In this document: positions 22,101-34,613 of the stretch, piece by piece
Numbering within the stretch: position 1 is the first letter of the stretch
Layout of the letters: each line of letters begins with the position of its first letter
NCBI GenBank assembly: GCA_025667525.1
Contig: CM046878.1
Coordinates: forward strand, 387,561,307 to 387,625,306
Source of the DNA: Glebionis coronaria
Taxonomy: Eukaryota > Streptophyta > Magnoliopsida > Asterales > Asteraceae
Length of the DNA stretch: 64,000 nt
Direction of reading: 5' to 3'
The notes under the pieces: generated by a model
The model's database searches: none
Told to the model about the DNA's origin: nothing
What the model saw: the letters and a program-made list of their open reading frames with translations, nothing else
Program-made: the position numbers and the translations under genes

Positions 22101-23918
22101 TAAACCATTGTCGTGCCCTCACGCAATGCTAGAATAAAGTATCGTAGCATCTCCAAAATTCATTTTATTCACTTTATTGAAATGATAAACTAGCTACACT
22201 ACTACTATTACTACTACTTGTGTTATAGACATAATGTATGATTTTCATCGCAAAATGGGACGTTTAGGTTCATAGAATAAGAACACGTGAATGCTTCGTT
22301 AGAAATAATTTCGTCGTCCTCGATTTTCACTTTAATTCCATGCCAAGCGTGTAACGAGATCATTGTCATTATAAGTTAGTAATGCTAACACTACTCATAT
22401 GCCCTAATCACGTACTTATCCTCCCATTATTCCTAAGTTGTATCTCTTATATTTTATTTTGTCTTGAATGTTTCACGAGGATACATTGTTGACTTATGCG
22501 ATAATAGAGATTTAGGTCTAAAAATAGAGTCCTAACGGTGTAACTAAGACCATCAAATCAATAACCCCTCCTAATAGACGCCGATGTTAAAAAATTAAGT
22601 TGACAAGAAGAATCGATAAACACGGTTTTATAACGGTTTTGAACATGAGACTTATTACCAAGACTTTTATACGCCCCCTAACGGAAGGGCCTTATTATCT
22701 TTGGTTTACCTCCATCTTTTATTCAACTTCGCCATGAAGCTTTTATTATGACTTCGGTCTTGCCTTGCCTTTTATTATCCGCCTCATCGGTGGTTTTATT
22801 AGCCAAAGACGTATATCCTCACGCTAAAGCGAATTTTGGATCTTTAAAGCTTCGAAGATTAAGGCTTGATTCACTTTCAATTTTGCATAGATTTTAGGCC
22901 TTGTGGGGCTTCAAATTGTTTGCTTGATTTAGGTGAGCACTTGAAATCTTATTATTGGGTGAAGCTTTCGATTATTAGGGTGCCAATACTTCAAAACCGT
23001 GATGCTGGCGATACCTTAATGTCTTCCCAATTTAATTACACGGAAGCTACTAGAAAAGACTAGAAACCCAACAATCCCAACTAAACCGCTAAGTCAATAT
23101 TTATTAAGCAAAAAATATTTACATGCGAAGGGAGAATAAGCAAACAACGAGAACACATGAGTTTTTGAAAGAATACGAGTACTCTACGTTTAGCATAGTA
23201 ACTTATAATTAACTCTATCATTTCTCGTCCTCATTTAAGAGACTTAGCCTAATGTGTAGTTAAGGAATCAAAGCTAAGTGCTCAACACGCACGGTCGAGT
23301 CAAAAATTACTCTTATTCTCGCCATCGGAAAATCTACATTCGTGTCTTCAAACACTTATAAAACATGAGAAAAATTTTAAAATTTGGCCATTTTTAGCCT
23401 TATTTTGCAACAAAACGATAAACAAAAAGGTAAACTTTGGAAAGCGTGAAGGTTTGGCAAGGCAAGTATCTATTCACCCCCCCATACTAAAGTTAAACAT
23501 TGTCCTCAATGTTTCGAGTCTAGGGGTGCAAACACCCCCATACTAGAGACGTAGTCGAATGCCTAATCTAGCATGGAAAGGGTGTAACCAATAAGTAATA
23601 GCCGTTTATGAAGTGTGCTAAAAACCTAAGGTTAGAACAATAAAGGATATATCATGGATATTGAGAAATGTCTCCAAAGCAAATGATCGAGTGCTCCCAT
23701 AAAACGAACACGAGAGGCTCCAATCGTGAAGATCATGATCTAAAAACCACATATCACAAACAACCACGAAACAAAGGTTGGAAGGGCACGAATCCCCACA
23801 CGTAAGCTACATTAGACTAAGAAAGCGATAATATGTACATAGGATAAGCATGGGACTCCCCCACGAGGCACCTCGTTTTTGATTACCGAGTCATGAGCTC
23901 GACTCGATCCCCTCAATA
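22101..23918 (-). other. Athila-1 pol-to-LTR spacer, no env ORF
   Basis: About 1.8 kb after the pol stop without any sizeable minus-strand ORF. Some Athila elements encode an envelope-like protein here; none can be read. Near 23478 and 23535 the plus strand has CACCCCCCCATACTA and ACACCCCCATACTA, i.e. second and third copies of the GTATGGGGG polypurine motif upstream of the real one. Confidence 0.7.
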
Positions 23919-26900
23919 CTAATTATCATTGGGGAAGGTGACTTGGTCGAGGTAGTTCAAGGATGGAACTTCCCCACCAAAGTAGTGCTTCAACCTATGT
24001 CCATTCACCTTGAAGTTAGGACCATCATCTTGAGCTAGCTCGATGGTCCCATAAGGAAAAACTTGAGTCACGGTGAATGGACCGGACCAACGGGATTTCA
24101 ATTTACCGGAAAATATTTTCAATCTTGAATTAAAAAGTAAAACTTGATCCCCAATGTTAAAAACCCGGTTTTTAATTTTTGAATCATGCAACTTTTTAGT
24201 TTTCTCTTTATAAATCAATGAATTTTCATAAGCAATATCCCTTAATTCATCCAATTCATTTAATTGCATTTTCCGGTGTTTTCCCGCGGTCTCCATGTCA
24301 TCATTACAATGCTTTAGGGCCCAATAAGCTTTGTGTTCTAACTCGATAGGCAAATGACAATTTTTTCCATACACAAGCTTATAGGGAGTGCACCCAATGG
24401 GTGTCTTATGAGCGGTCCTAAAGGCCCATAAAGCATCGTCTAACTTATCCGACCAAGATTGTCGGTTTTCCCCCACGGATCTCTCCAAGATCCTCTTCAA
24501 TGCTCGGTTTGAAACCTCGACTTGCCCACTCGTTTGTGGGTGATAAGCCGTAGAAAGACGATGTGTAACCCCATATTTCCTTAGAACCCTTTCGAATTGG
24601 TCATTACAAAAATGGGTTCCACGATCGCTTATGATAGCACGAGGGGTTCCAAACCTAGCAAACAAACTTTTCAAGAACTTAACTACCACACGAGCATCAT
24701 TAGTGGGCAAGGCCTTCGCCTCCACCCACTTAGAAAGGTGGTCAACCGCAACGAGAATGTACTTATTACCACGAGATGATGGGAACGGCCCCATAAAGTC
24801 TATGCCCCAAACGTCAAAGATCTCACATACTTGAATGATATTTTGTGGCATTTCATCTTTTTGTGAGGCTTTTCCTTGTCGTTGGCATGAATCACAAGAC
24901 TTCACAAGATTTTGTGCATCTCGGTAAATAGTAGGCCAAAAGAAGCCGGCATCAAACACCTTTTTAGCCGTGAGATTAGCACCGTGGTGACCACCCGTGG
25001 GTCCCTCATGGCAAGCTTTAAGGATGTTAGAAGCTTCGGTGCCAAATACACAACGGCGGATGATTTGATCCGCACAAGTTCGAAACAAGTAAGGGTCGTT
25101 CCAAAAATAGAACTTGACATCACGAAAGAATTTTCGTTTTTCTTGAGTTGTCATACCCTTAATGATGAAGTTACCCGCATGGTAATTTGCAAAATCCGCA
25201 AACCATGGGGTAGAAGAATCAAGTTTGGAATTCACTACACCAAGTGTCTCGAGCGGAAATGTTTCGGTGATTTCCTTGGGCTCGTAAACACTTTGGTGAG
25301 GATCTTCCAAACGAGAGAGATGATCGGCCGCTAGATTCTCGGCTCCTTTTTTGTCAACGATTTTGTGATCAAATTCTTGAAGGAGGAGAATCCAACGAAG
25401 TAATCTCGGCTTTGCATCTTGTTTAGCCATGAGATACTTGATAGCCGAATGGTCCGTATACACTATGCATTTCGTCAAGACGAGATAAGGTCGGAATTTC
25501 TCAAATGCATACACCACGGCAAGGAACTCCTTTTCCGTTGTAGTGTATTTAAGTTGAGCCTCGGTCATCGTCTTGCTAGCATAGTGTATAGGCAAGAAAT
25601 GCTTATCATGACGTTGCCCCAAAACGGCCCCAATAGCGTAATCACTTGCATCACACATAAGTTCAAAGGGGAGGTTCCAATTTGGAGCAACAAGAATGGG
25701 AGCTTCGGTAAGTTTCCTCTTAAGGATCTCAAAGGCTCGTACACAATCTTCGTCAAAGACAAAACGTGCCTCTTTTTCAAGAAGATGTGTAATGGGTCGA
25801 GAAATCTTCGAGAAATCCTTGATGAATCGTCGATAAAAGCCCGCGTGGCCTAGGAAACTCCTAACTCCCTTGACGGTTTTGGGATGAGGTAATTTGGCGA
25901 TGACGTCTACCTTAGCTTGATCTACCTCAATCCCCGCTTTCGAGACCTTGTGCCCTAAGACGATTCCACTCTTAACCATAAAATGACACTTTTCCCAATT
26001 GAGCACAAGGTTGGTTTCCTCACAACGTTTTAGCATTCTCTCAAGGTTCGACAAACACGAAGTAAAGGAATCACCAAACACGGAAAAGTCATCCATGAAG
26101 ACTTCCATCGTCTTCTCGATCATATCATGAAAAATAGCCATCATGCATCGTTGAAAAGTTCCCGGTGCATTACAAAGTCCGAATGGCATTCTACGATAGG
26201 CAAACGTTCCATATGGACACGTAAACGTAGTTTTTTCTTGATCACGAGGATCGATGGGGATTTGGAAGTAACCGGAAAAACCATCTAAAAAGCAATAGAA
26301 ATCGTTTCCCGCAAGACGCTCCAACATTTGGTCCATGAAGGGCAAGGGAAAATGGTCTTTTCGAGTGGCTTCATTCAACTTTCGATAGTCAATGCACACT
26401 CTCCATCCGGTCACGAGTCTCGTGGGAATCAACTCGTTGGCATCGTTTGGCACAACGGTCATCCCTCCCTTTTTAGGGACACAATGAATAGGACTCACCC
26501 AAGGGCTATCGGAAATAGGGTAAATCATTCCCGCGTCAAGGAGTTTAAGGACCTCCTTTATGATGACGTCGTGAATTTTGGGGTTTACCCTTCTTTGACT
26601 TTGGATTGTTGGCTTGAAATCTTCCTCCATTAATATTTTGTGTGTACAAAATTTGGGATCGATTCCCTTAATGTCGGATAACTTCCACGCAATCGCCCCT
26701 TTGTGATCCTTAAGAACATCGACAAGTGCGGTTTTTTCATCATTCGAAAGTTCCTTCGCAATAATAACCGGCAACTTGTCGTCCTCCTCCAAATAGACAT
26801 ACTCGAGGTGAGGAGGTAAATCTTTCAACTCGAGAATAGGCGGTTCCTCAGGTGAAGATTTGGGCTCGATACTCATAACCTCCTCGGGTGGAGGAAATGG

Positions 26901-27134
26901 GAAATCGTTGAGAAAATCCTTGATAATCGAGAAGTCCTCATAGTTGTCGAGGTCTTCGTCACAAGTACGTGGAACATCGAATTCTTCCAACGTAAAACCT
27001 CCACCTTCGAAAGGAGTGAAGGTTGGTGTCGAATTATCAAGAATTGGATCTAACATAGTGGGATTGCCACTAGTTTCTTCATCACCAAACCCTAAAACTT
27101 CTTGTGAAAATTCCTCGCAAACCACGTCGATCAT
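23919..27134 (-). CDS. Athila-1 pol: RT, RNase H, integrase
   Basis: An open frame of 1,071 codons. The first ~130 residues are an acidic linker after protease. RT runs from about residue 150 to 420, with the catalytic FMDD near residue 345 and MPFGLCNAP before it. RNase H follows with CDAS near 495 and [10 protein letters not shown] near 575. Integrase has an HHCC zinc region ([10 protein letters not shown] to CDSCQRQGK, about 710-750), then DFMGPF and SDRGTHF and the NRALKRIL region as the DDE core (about 775-880). A GPF-type motif (SRWSGPFTV) is near the end. There is no chromodomain. It lies in the same frame as the upstream protease ORF, 17 codons after a TAA at 27186-27188, so the original protein was one polyprotein. 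All catalytic residues I checked are present. Confidence 0.95.
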   Translation of the reverse strand: MIDVVCEEFSQEVLGFGDEETSGNPTMLDPILDNSTPTFTPFEGGGFTLEEFDVPRTCDEDLDNYEDFSIIKDFLNDFPFPPPEEVMSIEPKSSPEEPPILELKDLPPHLEYVYLEEDDKLPVIIAKELSNDEKTALVDVLKDHKGAIAWKLSDIKGIDPKFCTHKILMEEDFKPTIQSQRRVNPKIHDVIIKEVLKLLDAGMIYPISDSPWVSPIHCVPKKGGMTVVPNDANELIPTRLVTGWRVCIDYRKLNEATRKDHFPLPFMDQMLERLAGNDFYCFLDGFSGYFQIPIDPRDQEKTTFTCPYGTFAYRRMPFGLCNAPGTFQRCMMAIFHDMIEKTMEVFMDDFSVFGDSFTSCLSNLERMLKRCEETNLVLNWEKCHFMVKSGIVLGHKVSKAGIEVDQAKVDVIAKLPHPKTVKGVRSFLGHAGFYRRFIKDFSKISRPITHLLEKEARFVFDEDCVRAFEILKRKLTEAPILVAPNWNLPFELMCDASDYAIGAVLGQRHDKHFLPIHYASKTMTEAQLKYTTTEKEFLAVVYAFEKFRPYLVLTKCIVYTDHSAIKYLMAKQDAKPRLLRWILLLQEFDHKIVDKKGAENLAADHLSRLEDPHQSVYEPKEITETFPLETLGVVNSKLDSSTPWFADFANYHAGNFIIKGMTTQEKRKFFRDVKFYFWNDPYLFRTCADQIIRRCVFGTEASNILKACHEGPTGGHHGANLTAKKVFDAGFFWPTIYRDAQNLVKSCDSCQRQGKASQKDEMPQNIIQVCEIFDVWGIDFMGPFPSSRGNKYILVAVDHLSKWVEAKALPTNDARVVVKFLKSLFARFGTPRAIISDRGTHFCNDQFERVLRKYGVTHRLSTAYHPQTSGQVEVSNRALKRILERSVGENRQSWSDKLDDALWAFRTAHKTPIGCTPYKLVYGKNCHLPIELEHKAYWALKHCNDDMETAGKHRKMQLNELDELRDIAYENSLIYKEKTKKLHDSKIKNRVFNIGDQVLLFNSRLKIFSGKLKSRWSGPFTVTQVFPYGTIELAQDDGPNFKVNGHRLKHYFGGEVPSLNYLDQVTFPNDN

Positions 27135-27185
27135 ATCAACGAGGTTTATGGTAGCAACGGAATAAACATGAGAAAGTTGAGAATT

Positions 27186-28493
27186 TTAAGTCGCGTTTAT
27201 AACAAGTTCCTCGTCGTTGAAACGTAAGATGATCTTTCTAGCATGCACATCAATCAAAGCCATAGACGTATCTAAAAACGAACGACCTAAAATAAGAGGA
27301 ACTTGAGGATCCGTGGGGATGTCAACAACAATAAAGTCTACGGGATAGTAGAACTTCCCCACTTTCACAAAAACGTCTTCCGCCAAACCACATGCAAGAA
27401 TTGTGGAATGGTCGGCCAACTCAATAGACATTCGTGAAGGAGTAAGATTAGGAAGATTGAGCGACTTGTAGATTGCAAGTGGCATCAAGTTAATGCTAGC
27501 ACCAAGATCGGCCAAGGCATAGCATTCTTCCATATCTTGAATTGCACAAGGGATCAAAAATTTACCGGGATCACCGACTTTTTGAGGTATGCGATTAAGA
27601 TAAACCGATGAACAACTAGACATTTGGTGTAATTTTTCCTTGTTGTTCAACATACTCTTAAAGTTAGCGGCAAATCGAGGCATCATGACCAAAGCATCGG
27701 CGAAACTCACATTAAAGTGCAAATCACGAAACATTTTCATAAAAAGCTCAAATTGGTAGTTGTCGCGCTCTTGTCGTTTCTCCTTCCTAAGTCTCGATGG
27801 GTAAGGCAAGGGTGGTGTGGGTTGGGGCATAGGCATAGCCTTTGGAATCTCGGGTTCCAATATGGGTGTTGGGTCAACCGTAGGTGTGGCATGAGCGGTA
27901 CTTTGTGGGCTTGAAATATGCTCCTTTTCGACCACCACCTCGGGTTCTTCCTCAATTTCCTCCACCGTTGGAGTAATTGGTTGAGGAGTCGGTTCTTTAA
28001 GTGCCTTACCACTACGTGTGGTAATCACTTTCATCTCTCCCTTCGGGTTTGAAACGGTGTTACTAGGTAGACCACTCGAAGTAGAGGCTTTGTTTCCCAT
28101 TACGGCTTCTAAAATTGCATTAAGCTTAGCATCTTGACTATTAAACTTCAAATCTTGACTAGCGGCTTTTTGGTCAATTCTTTGTTCAAGCCTAGCATGA
28201 CTTTGCTCTATCTTGTTGTTTTGACCTTGAATTTGGTTAGCAAAATCATTTTTCAATTCATTCCTCATGGCTAGATTTTCCTTAATGAAATTAGCTAACT
28301 CCTTTGCATTCTTAGCCGTTTCCTTAGCTTGATTAGCCATTTGCTCTTGAATGTTTTCCATAATCTTATCATTTGAAGTAGTGTAATTCAAAAAGTCCAA
28401 TGGAAGTTCTTTGTTATTTTGAAGACCTTGACTTGCATTTTGAAAATTACGGTTTTGATTTTGATTTTGCAATTGGCTACTACTACTACTCCC
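27186..28493 (-). CDS. Athila-1 gag C-terminus and protease
   Basis: This frame is open from the TAA at 28494-28496 to the TAA at 27186-27188 and is in phase with gag and pol. The first half is a Gln/Asn-rich and coiled-coil linker, with VITTRSGKAL marking the usual gag-protease junction, then a Pro/Glu-rich stretch. The aspartic protease follows: ADLGASINLMP (catalytic Asp in a DLGA variant common in Athila) and PLILGRSFL. There is no ATG near its start, so expression would need read-through of the gag TAA or an intact parent copy. Confidence 0.9.
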   Translation of the reverse strand, partial: GSSSSSQLQNQNQNRNFQNASQGLQNNKELPLDFLNYTTSNDKIMENIQEQMANQAKETAKNAKELANFIKENLAMRNELKNDFANQIQGQNNKIEQSHARLEQRIDQKAASQDLKFNSQDAKLNAILEAVMGNKASTSSGLPSNTVSNPKGEMKVITTRSGKALKEPTPQPITPTVEEIEEEPEVVVEKEHISSPQSTAHATPTVDPTPILEPEIPKAMPMPQPTPPLPYPSRLRKEKRQERDNYQFELFMKMFRDLHFNVSFADALVMMPRFAANFKSMLNNKEKLHQMSSCSSVYLNRIPQKVGDPGKFLIPCAIQDMEECYALADLGASINLMPLAIYKSLNLPNLTPSRMSIELADHSTILACGLAEDVFVKVGKFYYPVDFIVVDIPTDPQVPLILGRSFLDTSMALIDVHARKIILRFNDEELVINAT

Positions 28494-29660
28494 TTAATTC
28501 CCATAGTTGTTATTACCCTTATAATTGTTCCTTTGATTGCTTTGGTAACCAACTTGATTGTTTCGATAATTGTTAGCATTTTGATTTGGTGAAAAACCCG
28601 GTGGAGTCAATTGATTAGTGCGAGGAACTTGACCGTTTTGGTTATAAGTTCCCGCGGCCGCGTAGGCACTCGAAGTGTTACCACCGTTGGTAATGCACTC
28701 GGAATAATCGTGAGCTCCACCACAATACATACATGAAACCTCAACCGCTTTAATCGTAGCGGGAGCGGGTTGTTCACCAACTTTAAACTCAATTAACAAT
28801 CCTTTAAGCTTATCAAAAATCTTGTTCTCCAAATTAGCCTCGATTTGGCAAGCATCAACGTTGTGTGACAAACTAGGTGAACATGAAGACGAAGCCTTAC
28901 GAACACTCGACGTGCTACGAGGACTATACACCTTAGACCTATTCTCAATAATTACCAATGCTTCCTCGACCGTCTTACACAAGAAATTACCACCCGCGGC
29001 GGCATTAAGATAATCACGCTCATGATCGTTCAAGCCATTGTAAAACGTGTCTATTTGATGCAAGTCGGAAAAACCATGATGAGGACATTCGTGCAACATT
29101 TCCTTAAACCTATTCCAAGCCGTTGGAAAACTCTCATTAAACTCTTGCAAAAACTTTGAAATCTCGTTTTTCAAGTGCGTAGTCTTAGAGGGCGGAAAAA
29201 ATTGGTTCACGAATTTTGAAACGAGATCCTTCCACGTCAATATAGAATTGGGTGGCTCTTTCTCTAACCAAATTTTTGCGGGCCCCGCTAAGGAATACGG
29301 AAAAAGCATCATCTTAATCGAGTCGTTTGAAACATCCTTAAACTTGCACGTGGCGGTGAGACGATTAAATTGGCGAATGTGGTTATGCGGGTTGTCCTTT
29401 TCGTCCCCTCGAAACTTGTTGTTTTGAATCATGGACAACAAACCCGTCTTAACCTCAAAATTCTCCGCAAGGATAGCGGGAATCACAATCGCTTCTCCAT
29501 AACCCTCGGTGGGTGCTTGAAGCAACTCCATCATAGTTCGATTAGCCATGGGTGCTTCTTTCACTACAATGGGTTCGTCAATAGGAGAGTCCTCACTAGT
29601 AGGAGTGAGTGATTTGTTTCTTCGTTTACGAGCACGTCTTGCTTTAGAGCGAGTTTGCAT
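28494..29660 (-). CDS. Athila-1 gag (capsid and zinc knuckle)
   Basis: About 388 codons from the ATG at 29660, preferred over the earlier in-frame codon at 29690 because MQTRSKARRARKRR is a typical basic Athila gag start. The capsid region has NNKFRGDEKDNPHNHIRQF, FPYSLAGPAKIW and FFPPSKTTHLKNEI. The zinc knuckle CMYCGGAHDYSEC (CX2CX3HX4C) is followed by an Asn/Gly-rich tail. The frame ends at TAA 28494-28496, directly continuous with the next ORF. Athila-2 gag at 50606 is homologous. Confidence 0.93.
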   Translation of the reverse strand: MQTRSKARRARKRRNKSLTPTSEDSPIDEPIVVKEAPMANRTMMELLQAPTEGYGEAIVIPAILAENFEVKTGLLSMIQNNKFRGDEKDNPHNHIRQFNRLTATCKFKDVSNDSIKMMLFPYSLAGPAKIWLEKEPPNSILTWKDLVSKFVNQFFPPSKTTHLKNEISKFLQEFNESFPTAWNRFKEMLHECPHHGFSDLHQIDTFYNGLNDHERDYLNAAAGGNFLCKTVEEALVIIENRSKVYSPRSTSSVRKASSSCSPSLSHNVDACQIEANLENKIFDKLKGLLIEFKVGEQPAPATIKAVEVSCMYCGGAHDYSECITNGGNTSSAYAAAGTYNQNGQVPRTNQLTPPGFSPNQNANNYRNNQVGYQSNQRNNYKGNNNYGN

Positions 29661-30387
29661 AAACGTCACGTACAACAAGAAGGCGAGCAAAGAAGATTCT
29701 TTTTGATGTTTTTTACTTTTTCAATTTTTTTTGTGGTTTTTGATTGTTTTTAACTTTTTTTGGATTTTTTTGGAATGTATTAAGTAGACCAAAATCTACA
29801 AATCTCCTCACTAATCAAATCTCTTGATTAACGAGGCCTCAAGGAATGAAAACGATCACGTGAAGTGAACGCCTTCGATGACTTTAGAACGATGGTGGAA
29901 CACCAAATCGTTCAAGAGGGTTTAATCAAATGAAACCAAGAAAATATATATGATATGTAATAATACTTTGGGCGGCAAAACCCTCGATTCACTCTCAAAA
30001 TCAAATACGCACAAGCAAGCGGAGGAAACGAGGCGGCGCGAAGCACTTAAGAGCCTTTTTCCTTTAGGTCGTGAAATACAACCGCCTTATACCCACCTTA
30101 TAGTTTGTATTATCAAAATCAAGCTTCACGAAAGTATTTATCTATTTTTGCCTTTTTCTTTGGTTTGAGATTCGAATACAATGATTGGGTAATGACCTCC
30201 CAAGTCAAGGTTGTGATTTCTCACGTATTTGGAGTACTTGTAAATTTATTGTTCTACGTATACAATATAGTAATAATATTCACAAAAATCGAAAAACGAT
30301 AATACGTATTAATAGAGTGCTATTAATACAAATACTTTTATGGCTATATATAAAAACAACAATGGTTCAACCAAAACACAACACGCC
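29661..30387 (-). other. Athila-1 5' leader
   Basis: Between the primer-binding site and gag. No ORF is conserved. It contains GGGTTTTGCCGCC (minus strand, near 29975-29987), which is also in the Athila-2 leader near 50472-50484. This supports homology of the two leaders and their orientation. Confidence 0.75.
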
Positions 30388-30405
30388 TCCCCGGCAGCGG
30401 CGCCA
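30388..30405 (-). other. Athila-1 primer-binding site (tRNA-Asp type)
   Basis: The element strand reads TGGCGCCGCTGCCGGGGA, three bases inside the 5' LTR end. It complements the plant tRNA-Asp 3' end (...CCCCGGCAACGGCGCCA) with one mismatch. Confidence 0.85.
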
Positions 30406-31661
30406 AAATGATTGTTGTAAATTTAGTCAACTTACCTTTAGGAAAAAGTAGGCAACTAAAAATAGGGCAAGTGTGCACGACGATTTAGGAAAACCGTGTG
30501 TGAATGACCCTAGGTGAGTTCGTTCTCGAGGAGGCAAGTGCGTTGTGTTAAGAGTTGATTTTTGTTTGAGATTATATTGATTGAAAAAGAAATGAGAAAG
30601 GAAAGAAAAGACGGTTACGAAAACGAATTAAACTACGACGAAAAAGGCGTAAACGTAAAACCGTAAAAACGACGAAAATTAAAATTTTAACCTAAAAATT
30701 TCTAAAAATTACTAAAAATCCCAAATAATATTCTAAGAGTTTACAAAAAATCCAAACTTGCTAAAACCTTTTAATTAATTAAATAATGACTTTTTAATGC
30801 TAATTAAAGCCCTAAAAATCACTTTTAATTATTAAAAAGCCCTAAACAAGATTTTATAATTTGTAAACCTCAAAAATATCCTAATTAAGCTAAAAACTAT
30901 TTTTAAAAATTTTAAAACCAAATTAAACTATTTTTAAACACTTAAAAACTATTAAAATGTATTAAATCTTAAATTAAATCTAGAAATTAATTGAAAAGCC
31001 TAAAAATTAATTGGAAAGTGAAAAAGGTCCTATTTTAATGTCTAGAATCTAGGAAAAATGAAAAAAAGTTAAAAATAAAACTTTTAATTTTTGTGAATAA
31101 AATAATAATAAAATAATGCAAAAAATAAAAAGTTTATAAAATAAATTCTAAAAAAAATTCTAAAATCCTAGAATATTATAACTAAGATAAAAATGAAATT
31201 TAAAGTTCCTAAAACCCTTTTTATAATCTTATATTAATTTTTAAAGTTTAATTAAAAACCTAAAATTAAATAAAATTAAAAATTAAAGTTTTTGAAAATC
31301 TAACTAAATGAAATCCTCAAGTTATTAAATTAAAACTTAAAAATTATTTTTCCTAAAATTAAAATTACTGTTTTCTATTTTTAATCTATTTATTAAATTA
31401 CGGCTAAATTAAAATGCATAAAAAATAAATAAACAAAAGGAAAAATATCAACTTAGTTTATAAAAATCTAAAACTGAATAACTTTCCTAGGAAAACTAAA
31501 TTGGAGCAAAAACACTTAATGAATAAGCCACAAATGGCTTATTAGGCCACGGCTTGATTTAATAAGCCCAATCTCAAATGACTTTAAGTTTGTTTTGTTT
31601 CCTCCCTTGGTCAGTAAAAGACCCAAGGGCAGGATGGTAGTGTGTGTGTGCTTTGGCAGTG

Positions 31662-31687
31662 GTGGCGCAGGTTCGAGTCCTGGCCAC
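31662..31687 (+). other. tRNA T-arm-like hairpin, second copy
   Basis: Same B-box GGTTCGAGTCC (31670-31680) and bulged stem as at 19144-19169, followed by T runs. Confidence 0.5.
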
Positions 31688-33369
31688 GCCAAAATTTTTG
31701 AAAATATTTTTTTTTTCTTTTTTTTTTTTTACACTTGAGCACAGTAACCTTAACTTACTTAAACACAAACACACGTCCAAGTTTGAAGCCTAAGTCACCC
31801 TTAATCAAACCAAAAGGTCTCAGACCTGGTGTTCTTTCCTGTTTTCTTTTTTCGTTGAAAAGGTGGGCAAATGCCCCCCCCCCCCCTTGGAATTCTGTTG
31901 CTTTTGATGAGCTTGGTTCTTATATGGACAAGCAAACCCTCACCCGCAGTTGGCGTGTGGGGGTGTATAACAGGCAGCAAATAAAGGACCAAGCACGACA
32001 CAAAAAAACTGATACAAACAAGCAGGCAGATTTTCAAGTAGAGAAATGCAAATACTCAACCTATGTACGAATCCAATCGAAGCTCAACTAGATAAATCAT
32101 GCAGCGACAACGAGTTTAAGCAGACTTAGCATGAAACGCACACAACCAATGAAAATTAGTCAGAGAACTTAACCAAATCAACTTTGCAATCCTTACTACT
32201 AAACTGGACCGTATCCTACGCACACAAAGATCACAGCTTCACCGACTCTATAAGTTATCAGAAAGCACAGGTTCGAAACTTTTCAAAACTTCAAAATTGA
32301 CTCCTAGCAATCATTTAACTTGAGACTGATTAACTAAATGAACACGAATTCAAGCAGATATGTGAGCACAACTTTGAACTACAAACAAACAAACTCGAAT
32401 ATTACCAAGAATGAACTAAACTTAGGGTATTAACAGAATGATCAAATCAGCAGCACAAGCAGGCAGATTCTAGGCTAGTACTATGCATACGTCCTAGATT
32501 CAAATCCTGCATAAACGAACCTAACTGATTACACTCCAAGCAAATTTCAGCTTTACGCTAAACAGTTCAAACAACACTTAGTTAAACACTCACCAACCTT
32601 AATCTGAGAACAAACAATGCAGCAAGCTAATCAAAAAGTTCAAATGGGCATATTCTAGCACAAACTTAATCAGTTTAAACTAACAAATACCCTAAGTACT
32701 ATTTCTGACTAAAACTACTTAACTAAATTCAAACCGTTCTTTTAATCTAAAATCAATCCTTAATAAACCATCAAATTGATAAACAGATACTCACAAGAAT
32801 CAATTAGCAAACTAAAGTAAAAAAAAAAGGAAAGGGAGGATTGGCGATACCTGCCCTTGTTTGCATCCAACAAGGGCCAGCTAAGCTCCCCTGACCTCTA
32901 CCAACAACTAGGTGAGGCAGGGGTACTTGGACAATAAAATGAGAGATGGGGTGGTTCGTTGAGGTTCAACAACTGAACCGAAGCACCCCGTATGATAAGA
33001 ACGCTGCTAAGAAAAAAAAGTAGATCCAAGAATCAAGACCTGAGGTCTTGACTCAGTAAGTGCGCAATAAAAATAAGTCCTTTCTTTTTTTCTTTATCTT
33101 TTCAAGAACACTCAACACTAAGGTTTAATTTAAACTGATTATGAATTAAAACCACAAATTTTGAAAACACTTTTCTTACTTACTGATTAACTTAAACAAA
33201 TAAAACTTCACAACTCGAATTTAAATAGCACAAACTTAAATCATAAAAGCATAAATGAAAATGGAACTCAGATGAAACTTAAAAAACTGCAAACTTTCAT
33301 TAATTGAAAAGGGGTTTTTTACATAAAATCCGAGACAGGAAAAAAATGGGATACCACAAACTGGTCCTC

Positions 33370-33376
33370 ATTTATA
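33370..33376 (-). promoter_or_regulatory. Athila-1 5' LTR TATA box
   Basis: TATAAAT on the element strand. This copy is the one positioned to transcribe the internal region toward lower coordinates. Confidence 0.55.
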
Positions 33377-34613
33377 GACCCCTCGGATCATTCTAGAATT
33401 AAAAAATAAAAATAAACCCTAATCTATTGAATTCCAGAAATACCCTCTTATAGATTCGGATAAAAATCGAATATGCTGGTTTTTGAATCCTCCTTTTGAA
33501 TAAGTCTTGAAGACCATGTGCAAATCCTTGGACGTTTGTGGTAGACAGGCTAGATCAAACGTTCTTGAGCGTTTGATTTCGTTTGGAGGACACGAAACCC
33601 TTGAGGATCGTTGATTCTCTGGTGCATCTTGTTTTCTTGTGACTGGGTGGGGTTTTGGGGACCAGGGGTTGAGAGTGATGGGAGTTTAAAAGTGGGTTCG
33701 GGTTTAATTGATGCTCAATCACTAATCTGGAATAGATTAGGTATTAATCATGAACTTTTGATTTGGGGGAAATATTTAGGGTTTATAAAGATAAACGTGT
33801 TTGATCTTTTGGGAATAGGTTAATTGTGTTTAAGGGGAAAAAGGGAAACACGTTTAAGAGTAAACGTATTATTTACTTAAGGGTCAAACGGGTTTTGGGG
33901 TATGGGTATGGGTAAATGGTTTGGGTGGGTCGGGTTTGATGAGGTGTCAGATGGGGGTTGGCTGGTGGGGTTTGATTGCCTCCCAAAATTGCCCCCTCAT
34001 GTTTTCCATTTCTTCACTTTGTATTAAAATTGCCCAAATTATTTTTCCTTTGTAAATAACTTTGGGGAGTTGTCAGTTTTGGCACATATTGTTTCCATAC
34101 TTCAAACAAGGACTAAACGTGAATTTCCTTCAATATTCAAGGGCTGAATTTGCCATATCTTCAAACTTCAAGGCTTTGACTTGTTGGTTGACTTCTTGGA
34201 GGACCATATTTGACAATTTAGATTTGATGAGGGACTAATTTTGCCAATTCTTCAATGTTAAGGGTCCTTTTTGTAATTTTGACAAACTTTAGGGACCAAA
34301 CTTGTAATTATGAAGATACAAGGGTATAAAGTGTCAATTCTTCAAACTTGGAGGACCAATCTTCAATATTCTTTAAATCTTCAAGGGTTTTCTTTGGAAA
34401 ATTCCTCACTAGGGCTTGGTTCATCGTGCGGCTTCGTTTCCCGTGTTCGTTTTTGCGTGATTCTTGTGATCTTTTGTCATTTTCTCAATATCCGTACCTA
34501 AAATACACAAGCAACAAACACAAGCATATATTTGGGTATTTTGATGATATTTAATGCATTTTAAGTCCAAAAAGAACGATGAGACCATGTATAAAAGCCG
34601 TCTCATCAATTTA

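Larger units (their letters stand above)
17893..34608 (-). mobile_element. Athila-1: Ty3/gypsy Athila retrotransposon, nearly intact (16,716 bp)
   Basis: Minus-strand element with perfect 5-bp duplication ATTTA (17888-17892 and 34609-34613). It has 4.2-kb LTRs with TG...CA ends, a tRNA-Asp-type primer-binding site, a polypurine tract and a single gag-protease-pol frame with two TAA interruptions. The RT sequence style ([12 protein letters not shown]), the ADLGAS protease and the absence of a chromodomain indicate the Athila clade. No env-like ORF is seen between pol and the 3' LTR. About 22 LTR differences in 4.2 kb by eye indicate a young insertion, younger than its Tekay-1 host. Confidence 0.95.
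30409..34608 (-). repeat. Athila-1 5' LTR (right copy, 4,200 bp)
   Basis: Matches 17893-22089 with about 22 differences including a 2-bp indel near 30732. Its end is followed by ATTTA and the remaining Tekay-1 LTR. Confidence 0.95.

Noticed and set aside
24597..26633. Several plus-strand ORFs (24912-25334, 25419-25853 and others)
   Set aside because: They are antisense shadows of the Athila-1 pol frame, which has clear RT, RNase H and integrase motifs.
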